The position numbers were made by a program, and so were the translations under genes. Below are positions 51,588 through 63,943 of a stretch of 64,000 bases of DNA, in pieces. Source of the stretch: Amblyomma americanum (Eukaryota > Arthropoda > Arachnida > Ixodida > Ixodidae); the NCBI RefSeq assembly GCF_052857255.1, contig NC_135497.1, positions 114,761,380 to 114,825,379 on the forward strand, given 5' to 3'. How positions within the stretch are numbered: position 1 is the first letter of the stretch; the number at the start of each line of letters is the position of its first letter. Under the pieces are notes generated by a model. It was not told the origin of the DNA and did not search any database. It saw only the letters and a program-made list of their open reading frames with translations.

Positions 51588-51784
51588 TCAACTTACGATG
51601 CCAGCAGACGGAATATCGCGCCTAAACTTATGCTGAGAGTACCACGGAATGAGAACGAGTTGCAGGCGTTGCTTGTTTTTTGCACTGTTCACCACGCGAC
51701 CGAACAGCAACGATGCGAAGTCAGAGACTCAAACCAACTTATTAGATTTGAACGCAGAAACGCAATGTAATAACCCAAAGGGCG

Positions 51785-51828
51785 AAACGAGCTCGGCGGT
51801 AATAATTAGCCGCGAAGCCGATCCGTCG
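51785..51828 (+). repeat. 44-bp direct repeat, copy 2
   Basis: Pair of 50943-50986; see that entry. Confidence 0.85.
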
Positions 51829-52374
51829 CAGAACTTGTCTTGCTCCTCGGCCCCTGCCCGCCTCTTTCGCGCCTACCTGTCTGCAATAAACTGGTGGAAA
51901 CTTATGCCTCTTCCTTTCTTTTGCATTGCGGCTCAACCAACCGCACCCCAATTTGTAGGGCACGCCGTGAATTGGGCCCAAAAACACGCAAGCGTGGCGC
52001 ACCCAATGCGGAAGGTCCCGCTTTTTGCCTACACAACGAAAGTCACTGCTGACGCCAGCGCCGCCGCATCTCTTTGACGTCACGGCCTGACGCTTGTCTA
52101 TAGTACATGAAAACTTTATGTGATGAAACGCCTGTGTTCTTTACGGAGGTAGTGCTCCTTGAAACCGCTCAGTGAGTTCAACTTCTTTTCCTTCAGTAAT
52201 CGGCTGTGGAACCCAGAGGGCTGCGGTACCCAAGGTAGTTAGTTTTGTGCGACCTTCTAATAGCTCATAAGGGGTGGTATTTGACCTTTGTGTGGCTTCA
52301 GAAGACTGGCTCTTGCTGCCAGCGTACGGAGACGAAGAATGACGAACTCGTTCGCTTTGACTTCTTTCTGCCAC
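51829..52374. other. Unassigned region
   Basis: A minus-strand frame in 52141-52390 contains TPYELLEGR, which recalls the integrase C-terminal region of LTR elements, but the surrounding residues do not support it. I do not assign it. Confidence 0.3.
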
Positions 52375-52390
52375 GGGTACTGCCAAGTAG

Positions 52391-52635
52391 ATGATTTGAT
52401 TTGATTTGTGGGGGTTTAACGTCCCAAAGCGACTCAGGCTCTGAGAGACGCCATGGTGAAGGGCTCCGGAAATTTCGACCACCTGGGGTTCTTTAACGTG
52501 CACTGACATCGCACAGCACACGGGCCTCTAGAATTTCGACTCCATCGAAATTCGACCGCCGCGGCCGGGATCGAACCCGCGTCTTTCGGGCCGGCAGCCG
52601 AGCGCTGTAACCACTCAGCCACCGCGGCGGCTGGG
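52391..52635 (-). mobile_element. Full-length Ruka-type SINE (short subfamily) with perfect 16-bp TSD
   Basis: GGGTACTGCCAAGTAG occurs at 52375-52390 and 52636-52651. The minus strand reads CCGCCGCGGTGGCTGAGTGG (A-box), GCGGGTTCGATCCCGGC (B-box), TTTCGATGGAGTCGAAATTC, and ends GGGACGTTAAACCCCCACAA. The intact duplication marks it as a young insertion. It splits a LINE fragment on its right from unassigned sequence on its left. Confidence 0.97.
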
Positions 52636-52651
52636 GGGTACTGCCAAGTAG

Positions 52652-52870
52652 TAGTTGCGTATAACTTTACTCCGCAAAATGGGAATGGAGTTAGGGTCTG
52701 GGCTCTTGAGCTGCGGGTGGTGTCCTCTGTCCAGGATCGCACTGTTTCTTGCTGCCTCTTCAGCCCGCTCAAGCAGGCTAGCTGATCTTGCGGGTCAGAA
52801 GCTGGACAGAAGCCCTTCCCACTGCTCGACTGACGTGTCCTTAATTTTGGGCAATATCGGGCACCGCCAA
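52652..52870 (-). mobile_element. LINE C-terminal fragment
   Basis: On the minus strand a frame reads SVEQWEGLLSS, a stop, then ARSASLLERAEEAARN. The S-x-E-x-W-E-G pattern also appears in the LINE end at 57845 (SAEHWEGMRSS). Only the end of the second ORF is visible. Confidence 0.55.
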
Positions 52871-53340
52871 GCTCACGAAAAACCCGACTCTGTTTTGCTC
52901 ACGGAATACGGCCCTGACGCTCGAAGTAGTCATCACTCTGTTATCAGACCCCAAACAGCGCGACCTGGCAGAAGGGCAGATCAGTACTGTACACGTGGCG
53001 GAACATCCTTACGTTTTGGAAAGCGCTAGGCTGCATACAAGAAAGGACACACCCACACACACGACTTCTCAAAACGTAAGGATAATATATGAACTAGCCC
53101 CAGTCGTAGCTCTTCTCACTTTAATGTGATGGAATACTAGCCACACAGCTCGTGCTCGCACGGAAGGCGGACTGCAATGGTCTTTGATCCTCATCTGCAG
53201 TCATCAAGCGGGCTGACCTGATGCTCCTGCTGCGCGGCCGCTTCATTTTTTAGTTTTTGTAACCATGCATGCCTTTGAGCAGATGTCTGTATTGCCGTAG
53301 CTGAAAGCGTCCTCTCCGAGCATACCATCTTATTAGGGTT
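52871..53340. other. Unassigned region with a small hairpin
   Basis: CTTACGTTTT at 53009-53018 and AAAACGTAAG near 53073-53082 are perfect inverted repeats. Otherwise I see no gene or repeat. Confidence 0.4.
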
Positions 53341-53397
53341 GTGCAGCGCTGCTTATATCTCATTTGCAGCCGGCTCCAGTGCGCACTCCAGTTTTTG
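53341..53397 (-). repeat. 57-bp repeat, inverted copy of 49908-49971
   Basis: Contains GCAGCGCTGCTTATATCTCA and CAGCCGGCTCCAGTGCGCAC on the plus strand, the complement of the copy at 49908. Confidence 0.8.
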
Positions 53398-53902
53398 AAA
53401 AGCAGACACGGAGCAACGCCGCAGTTGGAGGTCGGTGCTCAAACTGCAAAATTACTTTCTCGTTTAAAACAAAAGTTACACCGAGTAAGCTTCCTAGAAT
53501 AAACGCCATTGATTGGGGCTGTGCAGCTTACCACTTTTCATATTTTTATTATCACTATGCAATTGGGCTGAATATGCGGCAGAAAGAAACTTTTCTCAAA
53601 TTTAGATTTTTTTTTTCTGGCACGGCTTGCGTTTTCTGATCGCTGAAACGTTTTTATCGGCTTCATTGCCTCCCGGATAAATTGCGAAAATAGTTGGAAC
53701 GACTTATGTGAGAACGTAAATTTGATAAACATTTTAAATTCGCATAGTTTTGTGCCTTTTTCCGAGTCTAGAGCCGTCCGCCAAAGTTATTCACCACACA
53801 GTTAATATAATCCGTCATAGGGAAGATAAACGGGAAGGGGACGATCCCCTCTCCCCGTGTAGGGTATCGGCAACCGGGCATTGTCTGGTTAACCTCCTTG
53901 CC
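53398..53902. other. Unassigned region
   Basis: I see no gene or repeat. Confidence 0.4.
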
Positions 53903-53913
53903 TTTCCCTTCTC

Positions 53914-54202
53914 GGGCGCTCGACTACTGATCCGGAGTTCCGGGTTCGATACCCGACCGCGGCGGCTGCGTTTTTATGGAGGAAAAACGCTAAGGCGCCC
54001 GTGTGCTGTGCGATGTCAGTGCACGTTAAAGATCCCCAGGTGCTCGAAATTATTCCGGAGCCCTCCACTACGGCACCTCTTCTTCCTTTCTTATTTCACT
54101 CCCTCCTTTATCCCTTCCCTTACGGCGCGGTTCAGATGTCCAACGATATATGAGACAGATACTGAGCCATTTCCTTTCCCCAAAAACCAATTAGTATTAA
54201 TA
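53914..54202 (+). mobile_element. Ruka-type SINE (long subfamily), 5'-truncated, perfect 11-bp TSD
   Basis: TTTCCCTTCTC occurs at 53903-53913 and 54203-54213. The element starts inside the tRNA-like head (GGGCGCTCGACTACTGATCC), so the A-box is missing. It keeps GGGTTCGATACCC, the body, and the tail CCCCAAAAACCAATTAGTAT. A clean duplication around a truncated copy shows that truncation happened at insertion. Confidence 0.96.
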
Positions 54203-55000
54203 TTTCCCTTCTCCTGTCTTCATCCTTGGTCGCAATCGCTGTCTATCGCAGCGCCCCGACAGCGAAGTGGTGATGCTGATTATGATGACTGACGGCGCTT
54301 GTTGACGCAAGGGCACCTAATGCAAAAGAACGCCAGAAACTGAGATGGGATGTCAACACGACGATGTAGAAATTTATAGTGAGTGATGAGAATGGTGTAT
54401 GACCATAAGTGACACTGAAAAAATAATAAAAGCAGGTGTACAATGAGTGCAAAATGTCAAAAAAATTGCAGGTTATCAAGATGACATAAATATTCGAAAC
54501 TCTTGTCACGTGTTCACTTAAATGAGACAGACTGTAAGCAACTCATCTTTCAGAAAGCTGAGTGTTTTATCAATATGGAATCATTCGATAGGATGCAAGA
54601 AAAAGTTTAGGGTGAAGTGAAATGCATTGCTTGTGCACTTCAGGAAAATATGCTCTCCGATCGCTCTCATGTCCATCACACTTCTGGATTTCTGCTTTTC
54701 TTAGATCTTCTTCCGATACGACTCTGCGTACAGTGGCCGTAGTGCGATGGGCAGTTACTATTATTGTGTTCTCCAAAGGACGCCAGGTTTGATAACCTGT
54801 TCAGCGGTTGCTTGTCTCTCACTTCAAGCAGCCAAGTCGCCCGTAGCCATTTTCGTGACCGTGTGGCCTAGATTCAAAACTTCGGTTAGGCATTTTGCAA
54901 CCATATGAAAAGTGACAGTTTGTGTGCAGTCACATTTTCTTTCTCACAATGTGCTCCATGATACCCCTGAACAAGGACGGGCCTAAGGATCGCCCTTAAA

Positions 55001-55302
55001 AAATGGTTTTGAGGAAAGGAAATGACACAGTAACTTCCTCACTTATCCTGGTGCACACCCGAACCGCGCCGTAAGGAAACGGATAAAGGAGGGAGTGCAA
55101 GAAGATAAGAAGAAAGAGGTGCCGTAATGGAGGGCTCCGGAATAATTTCGTCCACCTGGGGACCTTTAACGTGCACTGATATAGCACAGCACACGGCCGC
55201 ATTTTCGCCTCCCTCTAAACGTGGCCGCAGCGGCCGAGTTCAAACGCGGGAACTCCGGCTCAAGTAGCCGAGCACCCTACCCACTGAGCTACCGCGGCGG
55301 GC
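55001..55302 (-). mobile_element. Full-length Ruka-type SINE (long subfamily) with 11-bp TSD
   Basis: GGATCGCCCTT (54987-54997) and GGATCACCCTT (55303-55313) flank it with one mismatch. On the minus strand the head reads CCGCCGCGGTAGCTCAGTGG (A-box), with a GTTTGAACTCGGCC B-box region and the long-subfamily body and tail. Confidence 0.95.
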
Positions 55303-55334
55303 GGATCACCCTTGCAGGGGGCAATTATGTGGGC

Positions 55335-55381
55335 GGGGGGGGGGGGGAGGGGGGGGGGAGGGGGGGGTAGGGGGGGGGGGT
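55335..55381 (+). repeat. G-rich tract, runs of G split by single A or T
   Basis: Four G runs of 9-13 bases are separated by single A or T/TA interruptions. This has the form of a G-quadruplex sequence. Confidence 0.9.
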
Positions 55382-56439
55382 TGGCGGTCTCATTTGAACC
55401 ATCTATTTTTTGGACCTTTTTCACCTAAAAATGGGGTTCAGGATGGCTTCCCTGTGTGAAATTTCTCGCTTTAGAGGGGAGGCCGCCGCTCCCTCAGACC
55501 CTCCCAACAATCCGCCCATACATCGGAAAGGAGACTGGCTTGCTTACTTAAAGATTGCTTTGGCGCGTCCCTTTTTAGAGTGTGAATCAGATTTTCGAGC
55601 AGAAGAGGGAAAAGCCATACTGTATTATTTATTCCTCGAGAGTACCTCAGCGCAAAACCAAATATGGAGTAACCAGTGTTGGCTGCCTTACCCAATGTTA
55701 ACGCCTCAGTCGCCAGGAGGGAAGAAAAGAAGAGGGTAAGAGACAGGAAAGATGTGAAAAGAGGACAGCGGAAGATTGGAGACAGGGACAGGAAAGGGCG
55801 ACCGCTGATTTTCCCAGGTCAGGTCAGCCCAGAGGTGCCGTCAAATCTAGGGCCAAAGTGATACGTCGCCATCGCCGAGGCTTTTCTTACCTGAGGTGTA
55901 TCAACCATGTCCGGAAATTTAACTATGGAATATTAAACTGCAACGTAAAAACTTGCTGTTCTTAAGCTACCTGTATATGACTAACGACGAGCAGGTTTTT
56001 ACAAGAAGTTGAACAGAATTCATATGCATGTGACTGTAATCAGTGCAGGAATATACCGCGGAACCAGGAGCTAATGCATACCCGAGCACACGCTGCGAAT
56101 AGTTTATTAGCTAGTCGTTGTGAAGAATGAAAAACAGCGGAATCGTTTTGTGCGTGGAAGCGTGACGCTTGCGAAAAAAAGTCATATCGTATAATTTTCC
56201 TTCATTCGCAGTCACAACTCACTCTTTGAGCTACAAGAGAGAGCGTGGCGAAAGGCAGAACCACTGCGTGATCTTTCCCTGCGTGCTTTGTTCTCTCTGA
56301 TGGTCCGTGTATTAAAAGAGAATGTGTCGAAGACAGGGGTATATATAGGAAACACTGTTGACTGTGCAGAGCCCCCAAAAGAGGCCCAGCGACGAAGACG
56401 AGCCTCCCAGCCGAACACTGGCGCGTGTGGACACTGCTC
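55382..56439. other. Unassigned region
   Basis: A TATATATA lies near 56340, but no downstream coding block supports a promoter. I see no gene or repeat. Confidence 0.35.
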
Positions 56440-57100
56440 AGGCGTCGGTATAAGGCGTGCGCGTTAGGGCTTTCGTTCGCCTTATAATGTCACACACACG
56501 CCGCCCCGCAGCCTCAATCGGCGGCCGCGCAAGCCTCGGTAGACAGTATAATGGCCCGAAACACTCAGGGCGGCATAATAGCGCGATAAGCGGCACAGAC
56601 AAAACCATTTCGCGGACCCCACAGGGGGCGTGCACGCGCAAAGGGAGACCGCTTCACTTCTGCGCGGTTTGTTTCCCTCACTCGCAAGGAGAGGACGAGA
56701 AGACAGAGAAAAAAACAAGAGAGGCCCATGGGAACGGTTAAAAACAGTGAGCTGCACTCGGCCGGCTCCTCTGCGTTATCCCGCCCATCAGCAAAGCGAC
56801 GCGGGTGTCGGGCAATGATTGTTCGCCGGCGACGACGCCGTGTCGCGCACCAAGTCTCGCCTTACCAGACTAACTGCGTGCGGCGACAGCCCCCTGATAG
56901 ACAGGCGTCTGCTGCGTACACTGCGCAGTTCCACGTGTGGCCACGACAGCGCCGCCTGCGAGAGACCACGAGCGCTCTTGTGTCGCGCTTATTTTTACTG
57001 CCGCTTCCAGAGCTGCGGGAAGTCAACGCTTGAGTTCCGCCTCTCATCGAGGACGAAATTCGGACGTTGAAGAGGCGGAGTCGCTGCCTCTCATATCCGG
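56440..57100. other. GC- and CpG-rich island
   Basis: GC-rich sequence is interrupted by AT words such as CCTTATAATG, CAGTATAATGG, GGCATAATAG and GCGATAAGCGG. Overlapping frames on both strands lack domains. It is possible regulatory DNA. Confidence 0.35.
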
Positions 57101-57844
57101 CGGAAAAATTAACCATCAATTTGACACTCACACTCACGTCAGTTTAAATCGCATGAGATTGCCTCCCACACCTTAACCTTCCGAACACTGGCTACGAATA
57201 CGAATACTACGAATACGAATGGCACATGCGTTGCGCGCCCACTCATTTAGCAGCTGACTTCATCTATGGAATACTCGCTAATGAGTTTTTGTCTTTCCTA
57301 CACTCGCCGCGCCATCCTCTAATTGATGCCTGAATAGCTTCATGTTGGGATCTCCATCAATCCGGATTCCTTTTCATCGAATTTCTTCAAGTCGCGCAAG
57401 TAAATGTCACAAAATGGCGAAGTTGATCACTGCTGTCTCCATTTCGGTGCACTTATTTGGCAGCAACGAGATTCGTCGTTTTTTAGTCATTTTTTAAGCC
57501 TTTTTCATCTCCACAAAAGGCCCGCTTTCAACGCAAGCAGCCTCTGTGTCTTGAGAACACGGTAATCTATCGGCGCAGACCAACGAAATTCAATTCGTTC
57601 GGTGTGTCCCTTTTATGTTCCACTATCAACAAGACGTTTAGTTCGAACCTGCATAGGGGCTACATATGTTTATTTCATTTGTGCAGTGTACTGCTTCGAT
57701 ACTTCTTGACCGCATACGGTTAAAAAATAACAAGCACATCTGGCAGCTGCCCTCAGCATCATCATGTTAACGCAGTGCAGCAGAAATCGTTCGCTTTCAC
57801 TTGGGACGCGCTCAGCCTAGTGCACCTCGATTTCATCTTTTAGC
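57101..57844. other. Unassigned region
   Basis: A short CGAATA(C)-type tandem lies near 57194-57222. I see no gene. Confidence 0.4.
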
Positions 57845-58286
57845 CAGGAGGAGGAGGAGAAAAAACATTTATTTGTGCTCTAAAAGGAGTAACCTTCGCT
57901 GTCTTCACGTGGTTTCTTCCATCTTCAGACGGAGTCTTCCACCTTAAAGCTTTAACAGGGTCGGTTCCCTTAGTCCAGGGCTCCGCTGAAGGAAGGCTGT
58001 CAAGCGAGCTCGCCATGTTAGTCCACGTTGGACGTTCAGGTGGTCGCTGGAGCGCATCCCTTCCCAGTGTTCCGCACTCGGGTTTTCTATGCTAGGAATT
58101 ATGTCATTTCTCTGGCATGCCCATGGTATACGATATAGAGTTGGCTTTTCTCCACACCACGGGCATGTGTCGTCGTATTGTGTGGGATAGGCTTTACTAT
58201 AGTATGTTCAGATACGGGAACGCGCCCGTTTGCAGTAATCGCCATGCTACATGCTTCTTCTCTGCTCAGTTCCTTACGCGAGTCAG
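57845..58286 (-). mobile_element. LINE 3' end with zinc finger and CTC-rich tail
   Basis: On the minus strand LTRVRN, a stop, then HVAWRLLQTGAFPYLNIL is followed by a frame change. Next come YPTQYDDTCPWCGEKPTLYR and IPWACQ, a C-x2-C...C zinc-finger-like motif typical of the end of I-group LINE ORF2. Then comes SAEHWEGMRSS, with a stop at the complement of 57944-57946. An AATAAA lies near the complement of 57868-57873, and the end is a CTCCTCCTCC tail at 57848-57860. Only this 3' piece is present. Confidence 0.8.
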
Positions 58287-59089
58287 GAGATTCAGGCTGA
58301 GCGAGGTCGGCGAAAACGATCTGAATGAAGTTGCGATCCGGCTGAGTAAGCTTGCAACCTATCGCGTATACGTTTAGATTCGATTCGCAAGTCTATATAG
58401 GCTTTGCGCGCTGGCACATGCGTTGCACAGACATAATGACGTCTTGTTGAGCGTCTGCAAGCTCCATAGAATGAATACTCGATTCGACCAAATTGTTATG
58501 CTAGCGTTTCTGTTCTGGTCGTTTTTTTTTTATCACTTAGTGTTTTCGTATTGAGAATGGAACGCAGTTTTATAATGTTAGCATTTTTATCAAAGAGCAA
58601 ATTTTACTCGTGTGCGGAATGTGCCCCGATTTCGGTGGGTAATAAGTGCGCGGAAACAATTGCTACCGGAGAGTCCGAAATTTGAGAGTTGCTCGTCGCA
58701 GCATGTTCTCGCTTTTAAGCGCGATATTCTGCCTGGAACTGATACAGACCGAAGCTGTGAAAGTGCGGGAACACTGCTGTTACCATGCTTCAAGCAAAGC
58801 TATGCTACGTGCAGAGTAGTAATTACGGAATTCTGAGTTTCCATACCAGCTCTACATTGCCTAACCTTACTATCTGAATCGCACAGCATTCAGCGCAGTA
58901 AGGCTTACAGTCAGAGTGGTTAAATTGAATGTATATGTTTTAGAAAGTGACAGGCAGCATCGATTTTAATGAAACCCGTCGTTCGGTGCAATGTCGAAGC
59001 TGGACCATGCGTGTGGGTGAAAGCCGACCGCGTATAGAGTATAGGCTCACGAAGTGTTCGGGCACGTCATGGCTGCGTGGAGCACTCCC
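58287..59089. other. Unassigned region
   Basis: I see no gene or repeat. Confidence 0.4.
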
Positions 59090-59960
59090 GGGGCAGCGAA
59101 TTGCCCCTCCAAGGTCCTCCGGCCCGCTATCCTCCTAATAAGGCTGGCGTTTCAGATGAGCTCCGCGGGGCGTATGAGGAGAAAGGCCGTGGAAAGCGGC
59201 GCGCAAGCTCTGTGACAAAGCTCGCCCATCTCCGCGGGGCCGCTCTGTGAGAACAAGCAGCGCCACGCGATTGCATCTCTGCATCAGAGCCAATGCCGCG
59301 GCGCGCAACGACCAGGACCCAGAGGAGGCGACGGCGCTTGACGCTCGCGCGTTCCGCCGCCGAAGAAGAGGCGCGCGCCAATAAAGCGATCTAATTAGGG
59401 TTGACGAGCGGGGCAGACCTTGGCGGCGTCGGGGCTGCAGTGGCGCGAAGGACGCCTATTGGGCTGCACCCATTACGCTCTTCCATCTGGTCCATCGGCG
59501 CATGGGGTGAAAGCCCAGGCCGAGCTAATCTGGCCGTCAAAGTGCTCCGCCGGAAAGTTTCCCCAAAGTGCACTCGTTTGCCGCCGCGGGATCAATTATG
59601 TCAGCGCCCCGCGAACAGCGTCTCCTCGGGGGGAGGGCACTTGACTTTTGGCTTCATTGAACAGGTCTAATGAGGCGGACCTTCGCCGGCCGCCATGGGC
59701 GGCGCTCGGCATCGGTTCCGGAGGCCGATAAAGCCATCAGCGGCACCGGCGGAAGTTTGCCCACACTCGGCGCGCAGGAGACGCCGGCAGCCGCGCCAGT
59801 CCCGCCGCGAACCAGAAATTATGCGTCCACACGTCACCTAATGACTCGCTGATCTCGACAGGTTCGGGACAGGAGCGCCTCTCGCCTTGTGCGCGCCGTA
59901 TGCACGCAGACGCGACCTATGCATGCAGAGAGCGTTCGCATACATTGCGTTTATCGCGCG
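59090..59960. other. GC- and CpG-rich island with homeobox- and GATA-like words
   Basis: AT-rich words in a CpG-rich setting include CCTAATAAGG, GCGATCTAATTAGGG, CAATTATGTCAGCG, CTAATGAGGCG, CCGATAAAGCC and CACCTAATGAC. Such words are compatible with homeodomain and GATA binding, but they are short and common. No coding domain is seen in the overlapping frames. Confidence 0.35.
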
Positions 59961-62619
59961 CGCCGCTGCTATGCACACATCCTCAGAAACATTGCAGGCA
60001 TAGACGGACTGCATTAGGCCGCACTTACGTGCGGAAGTCGCTATGCCCTAAGGTCTATGGCTTTGGGATTGTTTTTTCGCGACATGGTTGAAAGCACTCC
60101 ATTTTAGTAAGTTCACGGTTGAAGACAATAAGACCGGCATACGATTTTTGCAAATAAAATTTTCGAGCCAAAGTTTTCCTCCAATATGGCCTACGTTATA
60201 GACTCCAAAATTTGTGCGCTGTCCATAGAATAAGGCATGGAAAGGTAAAAATTTGCATTCGTCAGACTTTCACCTTACCAAGGCGATGAATTAATAAAAC
60301 ATGATACCCTTTATTTAACCCGTGACTGCAAAATCCGCACATCAGTCGGCATTACAAGCGTTGAGGGTTCTTTATTGCTAACCCATGAAAATTTACAGGT
60401 ATGGCATCTGTTTCTGGCGTCTGATGCAGTGGGGCACGTGTTATGTTACTGCCTAACTGCATGCTAAACACCATGATCTATTTGTAGATATGGCAACAGG
60501 GGCTCATCTGCGCGCACCACATGAGGCTTCAATGCAGAGAGGTTAATCGCCCTCGATTGTAGGAGCTATCACATAATGCACGTTAGTATCATTATCAGCT
60601 ATAGTGAGCTTGCTTTGCTTGTCTGTTCCATTTTCTCTCATTTCCATTTCAGCAAGCGCATTACTGTATTGTTATGTCTCGATAAGCCGAGGTCAGAACC
60701 CCCTATCAGGTTTGTTGTGCGTGTTTTAGACCCAACACTTTTTCACACAAGCAAAAAAAAAATCAAATGAACTTTACCTGGCGATAACACTTCCAAAAAT
60801 AGGCGCGCTTCTTTGATTGCTTTATAGCGCAGTTTTTGCTGTGATTGCTATTATAAGAACATGCGGTATTTGCCCCATGTTCGAAAGTGCACTCAGATGC
60901 ATTCAGATGATGTTAAATCACGGCCTTCACCCATACTTTTCTTGGAAGTGCTCGCACTTGTACGAAGCACGTTAGTCAACATGCATATAACAGCCACGCG
61001 AAAAATCTCACGTGCCAGCACATAGGAACGTGTGTTTATCTGCATCACGGATTGCTTATGCAGCACTCTTTTTTTTTTCTGAAGGCTCAGTTCCATGGCT
61101 TCAAATTTCATCAAATCCACAAAGCATTTGTAGGGAACTTCCAAGAGCCTTACGCACGAAGGCGAGATGCTTTTTCCGATTCAAGATTGTTATTGTGTAC
61201 TGGAGTCTAGGGTCTGACGGCACATGTTGGACATTCTCCATTCAGTTCCCGTGGGCAGGAGCCTGCAGCCTTTATGAGAATCAGTGTGACAGTCTAATGA
61301 CAGCGATTTCACAGCCGTTCAGCTGTGGAGGTTTTCTGATGAGGCTATGAAACCAAGCGAAGCAAATCTTAACGAAAGTTAATCTACAAAAATGGTGTGA
61401 AAAACTGAGTTTGTCCTTTTTGGTGCTCATATCGGACACTTGATTAAATATATTAATGAGTTTATATCGCTAATTGTTTTTAGCATCCTCATTTCTGTAT
61501 TCTGCGTGCTACAATTTACTTAATCATAATCGACAGCAATAATCCTCCGTATGTTCCAATCAAGCATGGGGTGCTGTCCAGCTGCAATTATTTTTGTGCT
61601 GTAAGGATGGAATAAGTGAACTGCGCAACCACGTTTAATACAGTAGACAGACGAAATTTTCCAAATAGCCCGAGAATCTGCTGAAAATGCATGCAATATA
61701 ACGCTGCAGCAGTTTCACAAACCTTTTTGGTACTAACTCAAGGCAAATAAGACCTTGTGTATGTGGATGCATCCTATAGATGGTAATTTTGTTTTTCTCA
61801 AATTGCCTATTTATGGTTAAATGCAGCTGACGGTTGACAACTATCCAATATCAGCGGATGGGCTGCAGGTAAGGACAAAAGGCAGACATCTGATAAAATA
61901 TAATTAGTGACTTGACTCGTAACTCCTATTTCACGGAGTCGCATGCGTCATGCATTTCTGCGCCGCACCAAATCCTCTCACTCATTCAGCTCTGGTTATC
62001 ACGGAACGCAAGCCACAAATTTCATGCATTTTGTCATATTCCTCTAGATGTCTATAATCGGTTGAATGAGCAAAATTAAATGACGTAAGAAATACTTATT
62101 CCCCACAGCTTCGCAGCCTTGTTGGAGGTTGTAGAAGTAATCAAAAAATTCTCATGAAATTGGAGCAGTCTATTTGCGTATAATTGCCGCTGTCACATGA
62201 GATGATAGCCTGCCGAGTTTCATACTTTTCTGATGCGCTCAGCTAAATGCCGAGTGCGCTTCATCAGTGCACGCTAACAGTCCTCTGCTATACCCCTGTG
62301 AGGATTTTTTCTCCTACGTACTTTCCGCCTCCTCCCATAGATCACAGCAAAATCGAACAACAGCGATGCACCCGTGTTAGAAAGTTGGTCTCCGTCTTTA
62401 TGCATGCAGGGGCAAATTTACGGGTGACTCTTCGAGGAAGCGACTGGATGTGGTTTCGCGCTGCCTTGCAAAGCAACGTACTTCCTGCGTCGAAAAAAAA
62501 AATTGGGTTGTTCTTGGTTCTTGCATGAAAAATTTCTCGCATAGGGGAACAGGGCTTAAATCCACCGCCCCTGTATTTACTCATCACCAGCCAAGTGAAT
62601 GAGAGACCCTTGGTCGCGC
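59961..62619. other. Unassigned AT-rich region
   Basis: I see no gene or repeat. Confidence 0.4.
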
Positions 62620-62625
62620 TGAAAA

Positions 62626-62638
62626 GAGAGAGAGAGAG
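62626..62638. repeat. Short (GA)n run
   Basis: A GAGAGAGAGAGA run followed by a purine-rich stretch. Confidence 0.9.
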
Positions 62639-62894
62639 ACCTGGGGAAGGAAAAGCAGGGTTGGCCAGAAAAGGGGCTCCCCTGGTCTTCCCTGTGCTGT
62701 GGTGAAGCGGTAAAAGAGAAGTTTACGAAGGGAAATGGCAGACGCGAGAAGATCCCAGCGTTGTTAGCCTACAACATGTGGCGCAAGCCTGACGTCCTCG
62801 ATCAGCTGGCGCCGCACTATACATGTCCGACAATTGCTTGGGCAATGCCAAGGATCGATGATGCTTTTATTACTAGCTTACAAATAAATAAAAT

Positions 62895-62897
<3 letters not shown>

Positions 62898-62976
<79 letters not shown>
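62898..62976. repeat. (TA)n microsatellite
   Basis: Seventy-nine bases of TA. Confidence 0.98.
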
Positions 62977-62978
<2 letters not shown>

Positions 62979-63739
62979 AAGTCACAGTTCACCTACCGAT
63001 AAGTCAAGAAAGTGACTGTTTTGAGCATAAGTTTCTTTGAATATCTGCTCTAGTGTGCGAAATGTAGAATTTGAGGTCAAACGTTTTCGAAGCTTAACGG
63101 CGCACATATCTGCAAAAAAAAAAAAGAATCATACTGCAGGATGAACATGCGCTGAAATTTTATTCGAAAGTCACAAAACAGAGTAAAGCAAGAAAATTTC
63201 TCGCTATTTTTTTTTTCCTATAGCACGCACGTGTGAGATGATAACCGCAAAATTAAAGCTAACGTTCACGCTAAGAAATTCTCGTCAGCTTCATTCAGCA
63301 TTTGGAAGCACCCTCTCTCACTTTTTTTTTTTTTTTGTCAAAAAGAGCTATGGCGGGACGAGGAGCAGAAAGCCTGACTACAGGCCTGTTTTGACGCCAC
63401 ACAAGAATAAACACAATACACTGGAGCTGAAAAAATCCAAACGCACGTATGTGCAGCGTATTGTTTTACTTATAATAAGGAAGTAATTGCTCATTGGTAT
63501 CCACCCAAGCGCAGCATTACGGTTACAAAGGAAAGCTATACAGCTGCACAGAAACTTCGCAATTAAAAAAAAAAAACTCGCAGGACGGTTACGACTATGT
63601 AACGCGAGATTCAGCGAAAGCTGTCTAGGCAGTTAGTTTTAGGGGTGTTTCGAGGTAGAAAAGATACAGAGACCTCATATCGCTCCGGTGTAGTGGTCAA
63701 GTAATGCGCGCCTGCACTGGCAGGCGGCTGTTCCAAGCA
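62977..63739. other. Unassigned region
   Basis: I see no gene or repeat. Confidence 0.4.
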
Positions 63740-63784
63740 GAGCCACCCGTAGGCTTATGCGACCCAGGTCGACTGTGATACAAG

Positions 63785-63859
63785 GTGAATGCGTAAATAC
63801 CCGGTGGGTGAGTTAATTACATCCACCCGGTGGGTGGATGTCATTCACGCACCCACCGG
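63785..63859. repeat. Cluster of interlocking inverted repeats
   Basis: CATCCACCC (63820-63828) pairs with GGGTGGATG (63832-63840) across GGT. CCGGTGGGTG (63801-63810) pairs with CACCCACCGG (63850-63859). GTGAATG (63785-63791) pairs with CATTCAC (63842-63848). The first two are nested; the third crosses the outer pair. Confidence 0.9.
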
Positions 63860-63943
63860 TTGCGCCGACCGCGACGACGCCGGACGACGACGACACGGGA
63901 GGCAGGGACGGGCGCCTAACAGCTTTCGCTGTAAAATATCGTC

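Noticed and set aside
52141..52390. Integrase-like TPYELLEGR motif on the minus strand
   Set aside because: The residues on either side do not fit an integrase and the motif is short, so it may be chance.
56330..56350. TATA-box promoter at TATATATA
   Set aside because: No transcribed or coding unit can be supported next to it in an AT-rich setting.
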